DNA of 14,657 nucleotides from JAFGTE01 sp965369305 (GCA_965369305.1 CBDUQG010000022.1:1-14657); one strand, 5' to 3'. Positions 7,543 through 14,650 are shown, numbered from the stretch's first letter. Notes: a model not told the origin generated them from the letters alone. Translations and numbers: made by a program.

Positions 7543-9293
7543 AATTCTCTTTCGGGTTCGGCAGGTGTTTCTTCTACTTCAGGTGCTCCGACCAATCTTT
7601 GCACAACAGTGATCTCTTTTGGACTTGGTTCAATTTCATTTCCGGATTGGTCACGTATGTTGCTGAGGTTTATTTTGTAGCGTTCTAAATCCTGTTCGGT
7701 TACACCTTCGAGTTCGAGCTTGCTAACACTGCCATCAATCACTTCAGCGTAAACCACATTCACTTCGTCGGTCACGACGCTGTCAATTTGGTCGTTATCA
7801 GTGATCACGTAATTCAGGGCGTCACTTCCGCTGCTGATTTCGATTGGCTCATTCCAGTAGATGGCGATTGTATTCAGGTCTTCAAAAACCTGCTCAATCG
7901 GATATGGTGCTGATTCGTCAGGCATTAGCTTAAGATCCAGATCTAAATCGCCAACTGGGGACCCTTCCCAAATGGCTTTATTTTCACGTGCAATAAAGTC
8001 ATCGCTGCTGATTGCACTATCATCATGGGACTCAGCAGTAATCGTGAAGCGCTTGCTGTCACCAGATTGCTTAACAAGTCTCAGACGGTATTCGCCACTT
8101 GGCAGCAGTGTTCGTGGTAGCTGATAGGTGTAGGCTACAGTTGTTTTGCTTCCAGCCGGCAGGATTATTTGAGTACCAATTACTTTGAATTCGCCTTCAG
8201 TTTCGACGGAAGCTCCCAGAGTATCACTTTGAATCTGTGCTTCTGCTGGTACGTATATTCTCAGGTAACCCTTGTAATCATCAGCGTAGATATTTTTTTC
8301 ACCTGGGTACCGAATGACTACTTCAGTTGTCACTTCCGGAATTTCTTTTCGAATGTTCACGTGGTGATACACTTCTTTTACCAGATAGCGGTCAGCTTTT
8401 TTGCTACCCAGATTTGCCAGGTTTACACTCAGGAAGTCAGATTTTTCAGGAAGGCTCATGTGGTTGGCCCAACCTCTTTTTTCGATCCGTTTTTGAAGGG
8501 TTTCACTTTTGAACCACATATATAGGTCTTTTGATTCCAGGGCCTTTTCGATGACTTTCTTCGTTTTGAAAGGGTGCCACTTAGCTTTTGGCAAAAGGGA
8601 CTGTGCTAGTTCACCCAGAATACCTTTTCGCTGGATCAGTGCTTCCTCGTCATGTCTGTCCACGTCATTTACCTCATCTGTTAAGGCCTTGAAAAGCTGC
8701 TCCTTTGAAACTTCTTCTCCATCAATTTTGATACCCCCTAGTTCTCCGACAAGGTCTTCAACCATGCTGAAATTGAGAACGATGATACCGTCTACATCCT
8801 TCTCTTCAAATTTTTTCTGATAAAAATCAATGAGTGTGGCCGCGCTGCTTGGGAAATTTGGATCCCAATTGGCATCGCGGAAGGTATAGCCTTCATACCA
8901 TTCATTTTTGAGCAGCTCTTCATGTGGGTAAGGCGGAATCACATAGGTATCCGTGTCAATTTCGTAGGAATTATGGAAAGAGATATCCGAAATAAAGCCC
9001 ATGGTAGCGCTGACTTCACCATAACCGGTCACAAAACCTCCGGTCGGCCTGCTTTCGTAGTTGTTCTGCATTACAATTAGGTAGTCCTTATGAAAGAAGC
9101 CGAGTCGCAGGAAATTATTGGCAAAAAATCGAAGTTCCCCCAGGCAGATATAGGCAATCAAAAGAATGGCCACGATGATTCCTAGAATGATCAGGAGCCA
9201 TTTTTTGAGCCCACCTCCCATTTTGGGTAGCTTGATAGATCGTTTTCGCTTTGGCTCTCTGTGTTTGTAGGGACTGTATCCAGTTGGTTGCAT
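7539..9293 (-). CDS. DUF4012 domain-containing membrane protein with C-terminal Ig-like domain
   Basis: 584 residues from the chosen ATG. A basic cytoplasmic tail (1-30) leads to one transmembrane helix (31-51); the rest should be outside. The DUF4012 domain spans about 65-300, recognised from QNNYESRPTGGFVTGYG (76-92), RDANWDPNFPSSA (139-151) and DVDGIIVLN (166-174). A beta-rich region (about 320-420) follows, then an SbsA-type Ig-like domain (about 470-565) with NYVITDN and a YKINLSNIRDQSGNEIEP close. The last 15 residues are Pro/Glu-rich. DUF4012 is common in CPR, Actinobacteria and Chloroflexi; its function is unknown. A TTG seven codons upstream (9314) could extend the frame, but it lies inside the predicted -10 box, so it would not be transcribed. 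The stop overlaps the acs stop. Confidence 0.88.
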   Translation of the reverse strand: MQPTGYSPYKHREPKRKRSIKLPKMGGGLKKWLLIILGIIVAILLIAYICLGELRFFANNFLRLGFFHKDYLIVMQNNYESRPTGGFVTGYGEVSATMGFISDISFHNSYEIDTDTYVIPPYPHEELLKNEWYEGYTFRDANWDPNFPSSAATLIDFYQKKFEEKDVDGIIVLNFSMVEDLVGELGGIKIDGEEVSKEQLFKALTDEVNDVDRHDEEALIQRKGILGELAQSLLPKAKWHPFKTKKVIEKALESKDLYMWFKSETLQKRIEKRGWANHMSLPEKSDFLSVNLANLGSKKADRYLVKEVYHHVNIRKEIPEVTTEVVIRYPGEKNIYADDYKGYLRIYVPAEAQIQSDTLGASVETEGEFKVIGTQIILPAGSKTTVAYTYQLPRTLLPSGEYRLRLVKQSGDSKRFTITAESHDDSAISSDDFIARENKAIWEGSPVGDLDLDLKLMPDESAPYPIEQVFEDLNTIAIYWNEPIEISSGSDALNYVITDNDQIDSVVTDEVNVVYAEVIDGSVSKLELEGVTEQDLERYKINLSNIRDQSGNEIEPSPKEITVVQRLVGAPEVEETPAEPEREF

Positions 9294-9313
9294 ATTTGTA
9301 TTGGTTCCTGACA

Positions 9314-9342
9314 ATTCTAAGGTATTGGCAGATTGTTTTCAA
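9314..9342 (-). promoter_or_regulatory. Predicted promoter of the DUF4012 gene
   Basis: Minus strand: TTGAAA (9342-9337), 17-bp spacer, TAGAAT (9319-9314). The predicted start is near 9307, giving a leader of about 14 nt to the ATG at 9293. This is the evidence used to move the gene start from the TTG at 9314. Confidence 0.65.
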
Positions 9343-9351
9343 TGGCTTTGC

Positions 9352-9379
9352 TTGACACTTCAACTTATTGATGTAGAAT
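9352..9379 (+). promoter_or_regulatory. Strong predicted promoter of the tRNA/ncRNA transcript
   Basis: A consensus -35 TTGACA (9352-9357), 16-bp spacer, TAGAAT (9374-9379). The predicted start is near 9386, six bases before the tRNA. It is the only perfect -35 among the promoters I found in the window, as expected for a stable-RNA gene. No other promoter is visible before the terminator at 9576-9627, so the tRNA and the structured RNA probably share one transcript. Confidence 0.7.
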
Positions 9380-9391
9380 ATCTTTATTATC

Positions 9392-9465
9392 GGGTGGGTA
9401 GCTCAGTTGGAAAGAGCATGGGCCTACAACGCCTAGTGTCGCAGGTTCAATCCCTGCCCCACCCA
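9392..9465 (+). tRNA. tRNA with anticodon ACA (nominally Cys; isotype uncertain)
   Basis: A complete cloverleaf. Acceptor GGGTGGG (9392-9398) pairs fully with CCCACCC (9458-9464), discriminator A9465; T8 A9; D stem GCTC/GAGC with AGTTGG in the loop; anticodon stem TGGGC/GCCTA (9419-9423/9431-9435); loop CTACAAC with U33 and A37; five-base variable loop; T stem GCAGG/CCTGC with loop TTCAATC. CCA is not encoded. The anticodon (9426-9428) reads ACA, which decodes UGU (Cys), but normal tRNA-Cys has GCA and discriminator U. The body and A73 resemble tRNA-Val (anticodon UAC), yet shifting the loop to give UAC breaks two stem pairs. The fold is certain; the amino acid is not. Confidence 0.9.
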
Positions 9466-9627
9466 CAAGTCTGCCCTGAGGATATCGTTTGAGGACCCGG
9501 CGTTCTCCCTCTGTTCTGAGGTTCTCTCAAGCGGTTCTGATGGACAGACATGCACTGGCCTTCGGGTTTCAGTGCGGTGACGGCGCTTTGCGCTTCCTCC
9601 CCAAGCCGGGCGTCGTCACCATTTTTT
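9466..9627 (+). ncRNA. Putative structured RNA downstream of the tRNA
   Basis: About 160 nt, clearly GC-richer than its surroundings, with no credible ORF. Visible helices: GTCTGCC (9469-9475) with GGACAGAC (9542-9549, one bulge); ATCGTTTGAG (9484-9493) with CTCAAGCGGT (9526-9535); a small CCTC/GAGG hairpin (9508-9511/9518-9521); GCACTGGCC / GGTTTCAGTGC hairpin capped by a UUCG tetraloop (9552-9575); and the terminator stem (9576-9620). CCCGGC (9496-9501), in the apical region of the first arm, is complementary to GCCGGG (9605-9610), a possible pseudoknot. I could not match it to RNase P RNA, tmRNA, SRP RNA, 5S or 6S. It is probably released from the tRNA transcript by 3' processing. It may instead be only an elaborate 3' trailer. 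Confidence 0.5.
9576..9627 (+). terminator. Intrinsic terminator of the tRNA/ncRNA transcript
   Basis: Stem GGTGACGGCGC (9576-9586) pairs with GGCGTCGTCACC (9609-9620): 11 bp with one G-T, followed by ATTTTTT (9621-9627). The loop holds a competing GCGC/GCGC mini-hairpin (9583-9593) and a GCTT/AAGC hairpin exposing CCTCCCC (9596-9602). Confidence 0.8.
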
Positions 9628-9641
9628 AAATGTTTGAACTG

Positions 9642-9650
9642 TGTTAGAGT
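9642..9650 (+). promoter_or_regulatory. Predicted extended -10 promoter of ldh
   Basis: TGT followed by TAGAGT (9645-9650) fits an extended -10; no good -35 at the right distance (only the T-run of the terminator). The predicted start is near 9657, leaving about 25 nt of A-rich leader without Shine-Dalgarno and ending AAAATCATG, as in acs. TTGAAC at 9634-9639 is another -35 candidate, but it lacks a matching -10. Confidence 0.4.
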
Positions 9651-9681
9651 TAATTCGAAATAAAAACTAATAAATAAAATC

Positions 9682-10626
9682 ATGAAAAAGAAAAACTACT
9701 GTGTCGAACGTGAAACCCGTATCGCCGTTGTTGGAACGGGGATGGTGGGTTCTTCTTTTGCCTACGCGGCCATGATTAAGGGGCTTGCTGCTGAGCTTGT
9801 TTTGATCGATGCCAGTGAAGAGCGTGAGTTGGGAGAAGTGATGGATCTTTCTCATGGCTTGATTGGCACTGAAACCGGAAGTGTGATTGGTGGTGATTTC
9901 AAAGATTGCCAGGATGTTGATGTGATTGTGATCACTGCCGGGGCTGCTCAGAAACCAGGTGAAACTCGTTTGGACCTGGTAAACAAAAATGTAAAAATCA
10001 TGAAGTCCATCATTAAAAAGATGGGTAAACTTCGCCCAGATACGGTTGTGATTGTGGTTTCCAATCCGGTCGATATTCTTGCCTACGTAGCACGTGAAAC
10101 TATCAAGCAGCCGAATCGTGGTCAGGTCTTTGGTACGGGCACATCACTCGATACCTCACGACTGCGTTTCAATCTGAGCCAGAAATTTGGTGTGAATCTT
10201 CACAATGTTCATGGCTACGTGATGGGGGAGCACGGCGATAGTGAATTTGTAGCCTGGAGTCTTTGTAATATTTCCAGCATGCCGGTCAAAAAACTTCTTT
10301 CAGCTAAACAGATGAAGGACATTGAACATAAAACAAGGCGAGCTGCCTATGAAATCATTCAGCGGAAGCGAGCTACCTATTATGGAATCGGTGTGGTGAT
10401 CACTGAGATTGTCGAGGCAGTGCTCCATGACAAAAAAATGATCTTGCCAGTATCTACCATTCCCGGAGCTGCTTACGGAATTAAGGATATGAGCGTTGGT
10501 GTGCCTGCTGTGATCGGCCGTAATGGTGTCGAAAAAGTCTGGAAGCTTCCGATTTCCGCTGCTGAAAGCAAGAAGCTCAAGAAGTCTGCTTCGCTGCTTA
10601 AAAAGATCCTTAAGGGTGTTAAATAG
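9682..10626 (+). CDS. ldh: L-lactate dehydrogenase (NAD-dependent)
   Basis: Reduces pyruvate to L-lactate with NADH, regenerating NAD+ in fermentation. The 314 residues show the Rossmann motif GTGMVG at 18-23, the NAD-ribose Asp43 (LID), and the active-site loop AGAAQKPGETR at 86-96. The Gln at 90 corresponds to the LDH-specific Gln102 (malate dehydrogenases have Arg), and Arg96 to Arg109. NPVDI has Asn128; Asp157 and Arg160 lie in LDTSR (156-160); the catalytic His184 is in GEHGDSE (182-188). All catalytic residues are present. The only marked difference from shorter homologues is a charged N-terminal extension (MKKKNYCVERET). It sits just after the tRNA/ncRNA terminator with its own promoter, and 26 bp before dinG. 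Confidence 0.95.
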   Translation: MKKKNYCVERETRIAVVGTGMVGSSFAYAAMIKGLAAELVLIDASEERELGEVMDLSHGLIGTETGSVIGGDFKDCQDVDVIVITAGAAQKPGETRLDLVNKNVKIMKSIIKKMGKLRPDTVVIVVSNPVDILAYVARETIKQPNRGQVFGTGTSLDTSRLRFNLSQKFGVNLHNVHGYVMGEHGDSEFVAWSLCNISSMPVKKLLSAKQMKDIEHKTRRAAYEIIQRKRATYYGIGVVITEIVEAVLHDKKMILPVSTIPGAAYGIKDMSVGVPAVIGRNGVEKVWKLPISAAESKKLKKSASLLKKILKGVK

Positions 10627-10637
10627 AGCCCATAGCG

Positions 10638-10646
10638 TGCTATGAT
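10638..10646 (+). promoter_or_regulatory. Predicted extended -10 promoter of dinG
   Basis: TGC plus TATGAT (10641-10646) is a good extended -10. Seven bases on is the A of the dinG ATG (10653), predicting a leaderless mRNA. GGAGG at 10648-10652 region is only one base or so from the ATG, too close to act as a normal Shine-Dalgarno. Read-through from ldh is also possible. Confidence 0.45.
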
Positions 10647-10652
10647 GGAGGC

Positions 10653-13442
10653 ATGTTCAGCAAGCCTTTTGTCGTACTCGACCTAGAAACCAGCGGCATC
10701 GATGCAAAACGCGATGACATTATTGAAGTCGCAATGATTCGCTATGAAAACGGAAAAGAGGTCGCTAGGTACGACGATCTTATTAAAATTGATTACAAGC
10801 TTCCCGAAATCATTACCATCATTACCGGGATCACGGACAAGGATCTTGAAGAAGACGGAAAGGATCGAGATGATGTTTTTGAGGAAATTGAGAGGGTGAT
10901 TAAAGGTGCTTATATCGTGGCCCATAACACGAATTTCGATGTTGGCTTTTTGAGGGCAAAAGGCATTGATCTCGATATTTTGGGAACCATTGATACCATT
11001 CCACTTGCTCAGATTCTTATACCTGAGGCACCTAGCTACAGTCTTGAATCACTATCAGATGACCTGAAAATCAGCCATGAAAATAGCCATAGGGCGATGG
11101 CTGACGTAGAAGCTACGCTCGAACTTCTGAAGCACCTCTGGAAGCTAGGTGGGGAAATTCCCAAATCTGCTTTGGCTGAAATCAAAGATTTCTTGCCTCG
11201 GGCTGATTGGGATGCTGGCAGTTTCTTTGAAGAGTTAAAAGGATCATCTGCGGGTCCTCAGTCTAAAGTGCAGGTTAGTGAAGATGACTTAGAAATGCAC
11301 TCCTCTGCACGTAAGGCGCTTGAGCTTGATGAGATTTTCCAAGAAGGTGGGGCGATGAGTCAGGTGATGGAACACTGTGAGAGTCGCCCCCAGCAGGTCG
11401 AAATGTCTCAGAATGTCCTCACTGCTTTTCAACAGGGCTACCACCTTATTTGTGAAGCACCGACAGGTGTTGGTAAGTCACTAGCTTATCTGACAGCTGC
11501 TGCCAACATGGCTATCACCAATAGGTCTAAGGTGGTTATTTCGACCAACACCATTAATCTTCAGGAACAGTTATTCCAAAAAGATATTCCTTTGCTTCAG
11601 GCGATATACAAGGAGGCAACGGGTCAGAAAGCTCTTCGTGTAGCGCTTCTCAAAGGGCGATCACACTACCTTTGTCTTCGTCGGCTTGCTGAATTTAAGC
11701 GTCGTCCACGGCTTTCTGAGCAAGAACTTATTCTACTCATCAAAATCCTGGTATGGCAGGCCTGGACCGGAGGTGGTGACTCCAGCGATATTCATCTGAA
11801 CCGTGAGGAGATACTGATTTGGAACTTTGAGCTTTCAGCTGATCAAAAATTCTGCAGTCCACAGAAATGTAAAACCTTCGGTAATTGCTACCTTCATGAG
11901 GCTCGTAAGATGGCTGAAAATGCGGATATCATTGTGGTTAACCATGCGCTTCTTTGTGCAGATCTTGAGTCTGGCGGTAACCTCCTTCCCGATTATCAGT
12001 ACCTGGTTGTGGACGAAGCCCATCACTTTGAAGAAGTGGCCACAAAAGCTTTTGGACTCGAAATTAAGCAGGAGTCACTTTCTATTCCTATTAAAGCGAT
12101 TCGCAATCATCTCGATGACTTGAAACGTCGTTTTGCCGGAACACTTTTTATGGGCTCCAAGGTTTTTGAATCCATTGATGTCATTCTGGATGAGGTGCCT
12201 GAACTCCATCAGGCGCTTGAGAACTTCTTCAGTATTATGGTGCTTTTTGTGAGTCGCAATGTTCCCCAATCCGGTTTCATTGAACATCTGCTTATCGATA
12301 AAGTTACCGGATCATCTGAAGAATGGGTCAATCTTGGACATTCCTTTGAAGAAGTCCATGGGCGCATCATGGCTTGGCTTTCAAGTTTGCGGAAGCTGGC
12401 TACTGCGCTTGAACTTTCTGATGCTGATGATTTTCCTGAGCAGCAAGACTTCACTGATGAGCTCATGCAGGAAATTCAAATCCTTGCTGAGGAGCTTGGT
12501 CACGTGCGTGGGTTTTTTGAAAATGAAGAAGGAGGCAACAAGCTAATCCGTTGGATTACTTCGGACTTCAAGGGTGAGATTACCATCTATATGGCCCCTC
12601 TTATGCTTGGTGAAGAACTTCACGGAAAACTCTACCAGGAAAAAAAGTCTATTGTTTTCACTTCGGCAACCTTGGGTGTGAAGCTTGTGAGTCAGGATGA
12701 AACGGAGCAGCACCCTTTCACTTATTTACGTCAGATGCTTGGTCTTGATGAGAATTTCGAGGAGTTGATTCTGGAAAGCCCCTTTGACTATGAAAGTCAG
12801 GCTTACGTGATTACCCCCTCAGATCTTCGTCCAGTACAGGCACGTGATTCGATTGAGCAAGTGGGTCAGTTTTTCACGAAGTTGGTTCGGGCGGTTGGGG
12901 GTAGTCTAATGGGTCTATTTACCTCTCATGGAGCGCTTGAAAAGGTTTACCTGCATATGGTCCATGAGTTTACAAAAAAAGACCCTAAAGTGTTGGCTCA
13001 GCGTATTAGTGGAGGTCGGGCCAAAGTGATGAAAGCCTTTATGAATGACCCTATGAACTCTGCTTTACTGGGTACTAATAGCTTTTGGGAAGGCGTTGAT
13101 ATAAGAGGTGAGTCCCTCACAACGCTTGTTATTCATAAGCTACCCTTCGATGTTCCAAGTGATCCTGTTTTTAAAGCCCGTAGTGAAATGTTTGGTAACT
13201 CCTTTATGGAGTATTCTGTTCCACGTGCAATTCTTAGGTTCAGGCAAGGGTTTGGCCGCCTAATTCGTTCCCAAAAAGACTTCGGTGCCATGATCGTTCT
13301 GGATAACCGTGTTCTTACTAAGCAATATGGAAAAATGTTCCTCGATGCCCTGCCCGATGGAGTGATGATCGAGCAGATGCCTGCTGCTGAAGTTCCTGAA
13401 AAGGTGGAAGAATGGCTGAAGCACTCCAGATCAGAGAACTAA
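10653..13442 (+). CDS. dinG: DinG-family helicase with N-terminal DEDDh exonuclease
   Basis: DNA repair/replication enzyme, 929 residues. Residues 1-165 are a DnaQ-like 3'-5' exonuclease with all catalytic residues: Asp10 and Glu12 (DLET), Asp96 (HNTNFD), His146 and Asp151 (HRAMAD). The XPD-like superfamily 2 helicase follows: Walker A APTGVGKS at 269-276, motif Ia ISTNTINLQEQL, DEAH at 454-457, and C-terminal motifs LGTNSFWEGVD and RFRQGFGRLIRS. Cys341, Cys401, Cys406 and Cys412 (CX4CX5C after the first) match the 4Fe-4S ligand pattern of E. coli DinG. Exonuclease-bearing DinG of Gram-positives usually lacks this cluster, so having both is notable. The stop overlaps that of rarA, another replication-fork protein. 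MFSKPFVVLDLET is the natural start; the exonuclease core begins at residue 6. Confidence 0.95.
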   Translation: MFSKPFVVLDLETSGIDAKRDDIIEVAMIRYENGKEVARYDDLIKIDYKLPEIITIITGITDKDLEEDGKDRDDVFEEIERVIKGAYIVAHNTNFDVGFLRAKGIDLDILGTIDTIPLAQILIPEAPSYSLESLSDDLKISHENSHRAMADVEATLELLKHLWKLGGEIPKSALAEIKDFLPRADWDAGSFFEELKGSSAGPQSKVQVSEDDLEMHSSARKALELDEIFQEGGAMSQVMEHCESRPQQVEMSQNVLTAFQQGYHLICEAPTGVGKSLAYLTAAANMAITNRSKVVISTNTINLQEQLFQKDIPLLQAIYKEATGQKALRVALLKGRSHYLCLRRLAEFKRRPRLSEQELILLIKILVWQAWTGGGDSSDIHLNREEILIWNFELSADQKFCSPQKCKTFGNCYLHEARKMAENADIIVVNHALLCADLESGGNLLPDYQYLVVDEAHHFEEVATKAFGLEIKQESLSIPIKAIRNHLDDLKRRFAGTLFMGSKVFESIDVILDEVPELHQALENFFSIMVLFVSRNVPQSGFIEHLLIDKVTGSSEEWVNLGHSFEEVHGRIMAWLSSLRKLATALELSDADDFPEQQDFTDELMQEIQILAEELGHVRGFFENEEGGNKLIRWITSDFKGEITIYMAPLMLGEELHGKLYQEKKSIVFTSATLGVKLVSQDETEQHPFTYLRQMLGLDENFEELILESPFDYESQAYVITPSDLRPVQARDSIEQVGQFFTKLVRAVGGSLMGLFTSHGALEKVYLHMVHEFTKKDPKVLAQRISGGRAKVMKAFMNDPMNSALLGTNSFWEGVDIRGESLTTLVIHKLPFDVPSDPVFKARSEMFGNSFMEYSVPRAILRFRQGFGRLIRSQKDFGAMIVLDNRVLTKQYGKMFLDALPDGVMIEQMPAAEVPEKVEEWLKHSRSEN

Positions 13443-14638
13443 AAGTACTTTTTCCCTTTCAGCTCTTGAGGGAAATACTCCTGAGCGCTTGAATCTTCCA
13501 GGGGCGTGTATTTATAGCCTTTGCCATAGTTTAGGACTTTCATGAGCTTGGTGGGTGCGTTGCGCAGGTGGAGTGGGACTTCTAGGTTGCCGTGCTTGTT
13601 GGCATCGGAGGCAGCTTTTTTGTAGCCTTGATAGGCGGCAATAGATTTTTTAGTGTTGGCCAAATATATGACCAGCTGAGACAGATGGACATTGCACTCT
13701 GGCATACCTAGTTTTTGGCAGGATTCAAATACGCTGTTAGCCAGGACAGTGGCAAAATTGTCCGCTACACCCACATCTTCCGCGGCAAAGCGAAGCAAGC
13801 GTCGGGCAATATACAGAGGGTCTTCTCCGGCTTCCAGCATCCGGGCCAGCCAATACAGACCAGCATGCGCGTTGCCACCCCGAAGAGATTTATGCAGAGC
13901 GGAGATGATGTTGTAGTGCTCCTCCCCATCTTTGTCGTATTGCAGATGGCTCTTTTGTACCACTTGTTTCACCAGTTCAGGGGTGATTTTTTTGTTCTGT
14001 AGAGCACAGATTTCGAGGGTGTTCAGTGCCGCGCGTGCGTCTCCGTTGCTCAGATGGGCAATGAGATCCAGGGATTCTTTGTCTATTTTGATCTTCCAGG
14101 TACCCAAACCATTTTCCTTATCCTTGAGCGCCTGATTCAAGATGGTCATTATGCTTTCTTCACTTAATCTCTGAAGGACGAAGACTCTCGATCGAGAAAG
14201 TAGCGCGCTGTTGACTTCAAAGCTGGGATTTTCAGTCGTAGCTCCGATGATGGTAATCAGTCCTTGTTCTACATGAGGCAAGAGGGCATCTTGTTGAGCT
14301 TTGTTCCAGCGATGAATTTCATCTAAAAACAGAATGGTTGGAGTTCCCAAACGACGGTTCTGATGTGCTCTTTCTATGATTTCCCTTAATTCTTTGATGC
14401 CGCTGCTTACGGCACTAAGCTTAATAAAATCGGCCTTGGTTTTGTGGGCGATGATATTTGCGAGAGTCGTTTTTCCGCTTCCCGGAGGGCCCCATAGGAT
14501 CAAGCTTGGCACTTTTCCATTCTCAATGGCTTCTTTCAGAAATGAGTTTTTACCAAAAAGCTCTTCCTGTCCAAAGAATTTTTCGAAGGTATTAGGACGT
14601 AATCGTTCAGCCAGTGGTGTCGTGCTTTGATTACTCAT
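13439..14638 (-). CDS. rarA: Replication-associated recombination protein A (RarA/MgsA)
   Basis: AAA+ ATPase of the clamp-loader clade that acts at stalled replication forks as a tetramer, with SSB as a known partner in E. coli. The 399 residues show the family N-terminus PLAERLRPNTFEKFFGQ (8-24), Walker A GPPGSGKTT at 50-58, Walker B LFLDEIHRWNKAQQDALLP (103-121), sensor 1 ATTENPSF at 133-140, a Ser-Arg-Ser-Arg finger region at 148-151, and NGDARAALNTLE as sensor 2. The C-terminal half is the RarA tetramerisation region (ARMLEAGEDPLYIARRLLRF, then the PLHLRNAPTKLMK close). Length is close to the usual 430-450, slightly short. It is transcribed alone from a perfect TATAAT box about 12 bp before the ATG, and ends in a 4-nt stop overlap with dinG. 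Confidence 0.96.
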   Translation of the reverse strand: MSNQSTTPLAERLRPNTFEKFFGQEELFGKNSFLKEAIENGKVPSLILWGPPGSGKTTLANIIAHKTKADFIKLSAVSSGIKELREIIERAHQNRRLGTPTILFLDEIHRWNKAQQDALLPHVEQGLITIIGATTENPSFEVNSALLSRSRVFVLQRLSEESIMTILNQALKDKENGLGTWKIKIDKESLDLIAHLSNGDARAALNTLEICALQNKKITPELVKQVVQKSHLQYDKDGEEHYNIISALHKSLRGGNAHAGLYWLARMLEAGEDPLYIARRLLRFAAEDVGVADNFATVLANSVFESCQKLGMPECNVHLSQLVIYLANTKKSIAAYQGYKKAASDANKHGNLEVPLHLRNAPTKLMKVLNYGKGYKYTPLEDSSAQEYFPQELKGKKYF

Positions 14639-14650
14639 AATTGAGTATCT

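Noticed and set aside
9466..9627. Structured region as RNase P RNA, tmRNA, SRP RNA, 5S or 6S RNA
   Set aside because: The universal motifs of RNase P, tmRNA ends, the SRP GGAA/GGAAGCAGCC region and 5S are absent and it is too short for the first two. A short CCCTGAG-GATAT resemblance to 6S is not supported by the overall fold.
9466..9681. Riboswitch or T-box leader controlling ldh
   Set aside because: A complete terminator is followed by a separate promoter before ldh, and no T-box sequence (AGGGTGGNACCGCG) or known aptamer motif is present.
9392..9681. tRNA as the attachment site of a mobile element
   Set aside because: There is no integrase gene and no repeat of the tRNA 3' end elsewhere in the window; the flanking genes are housekeeping.
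9447..9683. 78-residue minus-strand frame across the tRNA 3' end and the structured region
   Set aside because: It reads through a tRNA and a terminator hairpin and gives low-complexity, non-protein-like sequence.
312..14638. UGA recoded as Gly (genetic code 25, as in Gracilibacteria)
   Set aside because: All genes are full length without any in-frame TGA, so there is no evidence that UGA is read as an amino acid here.
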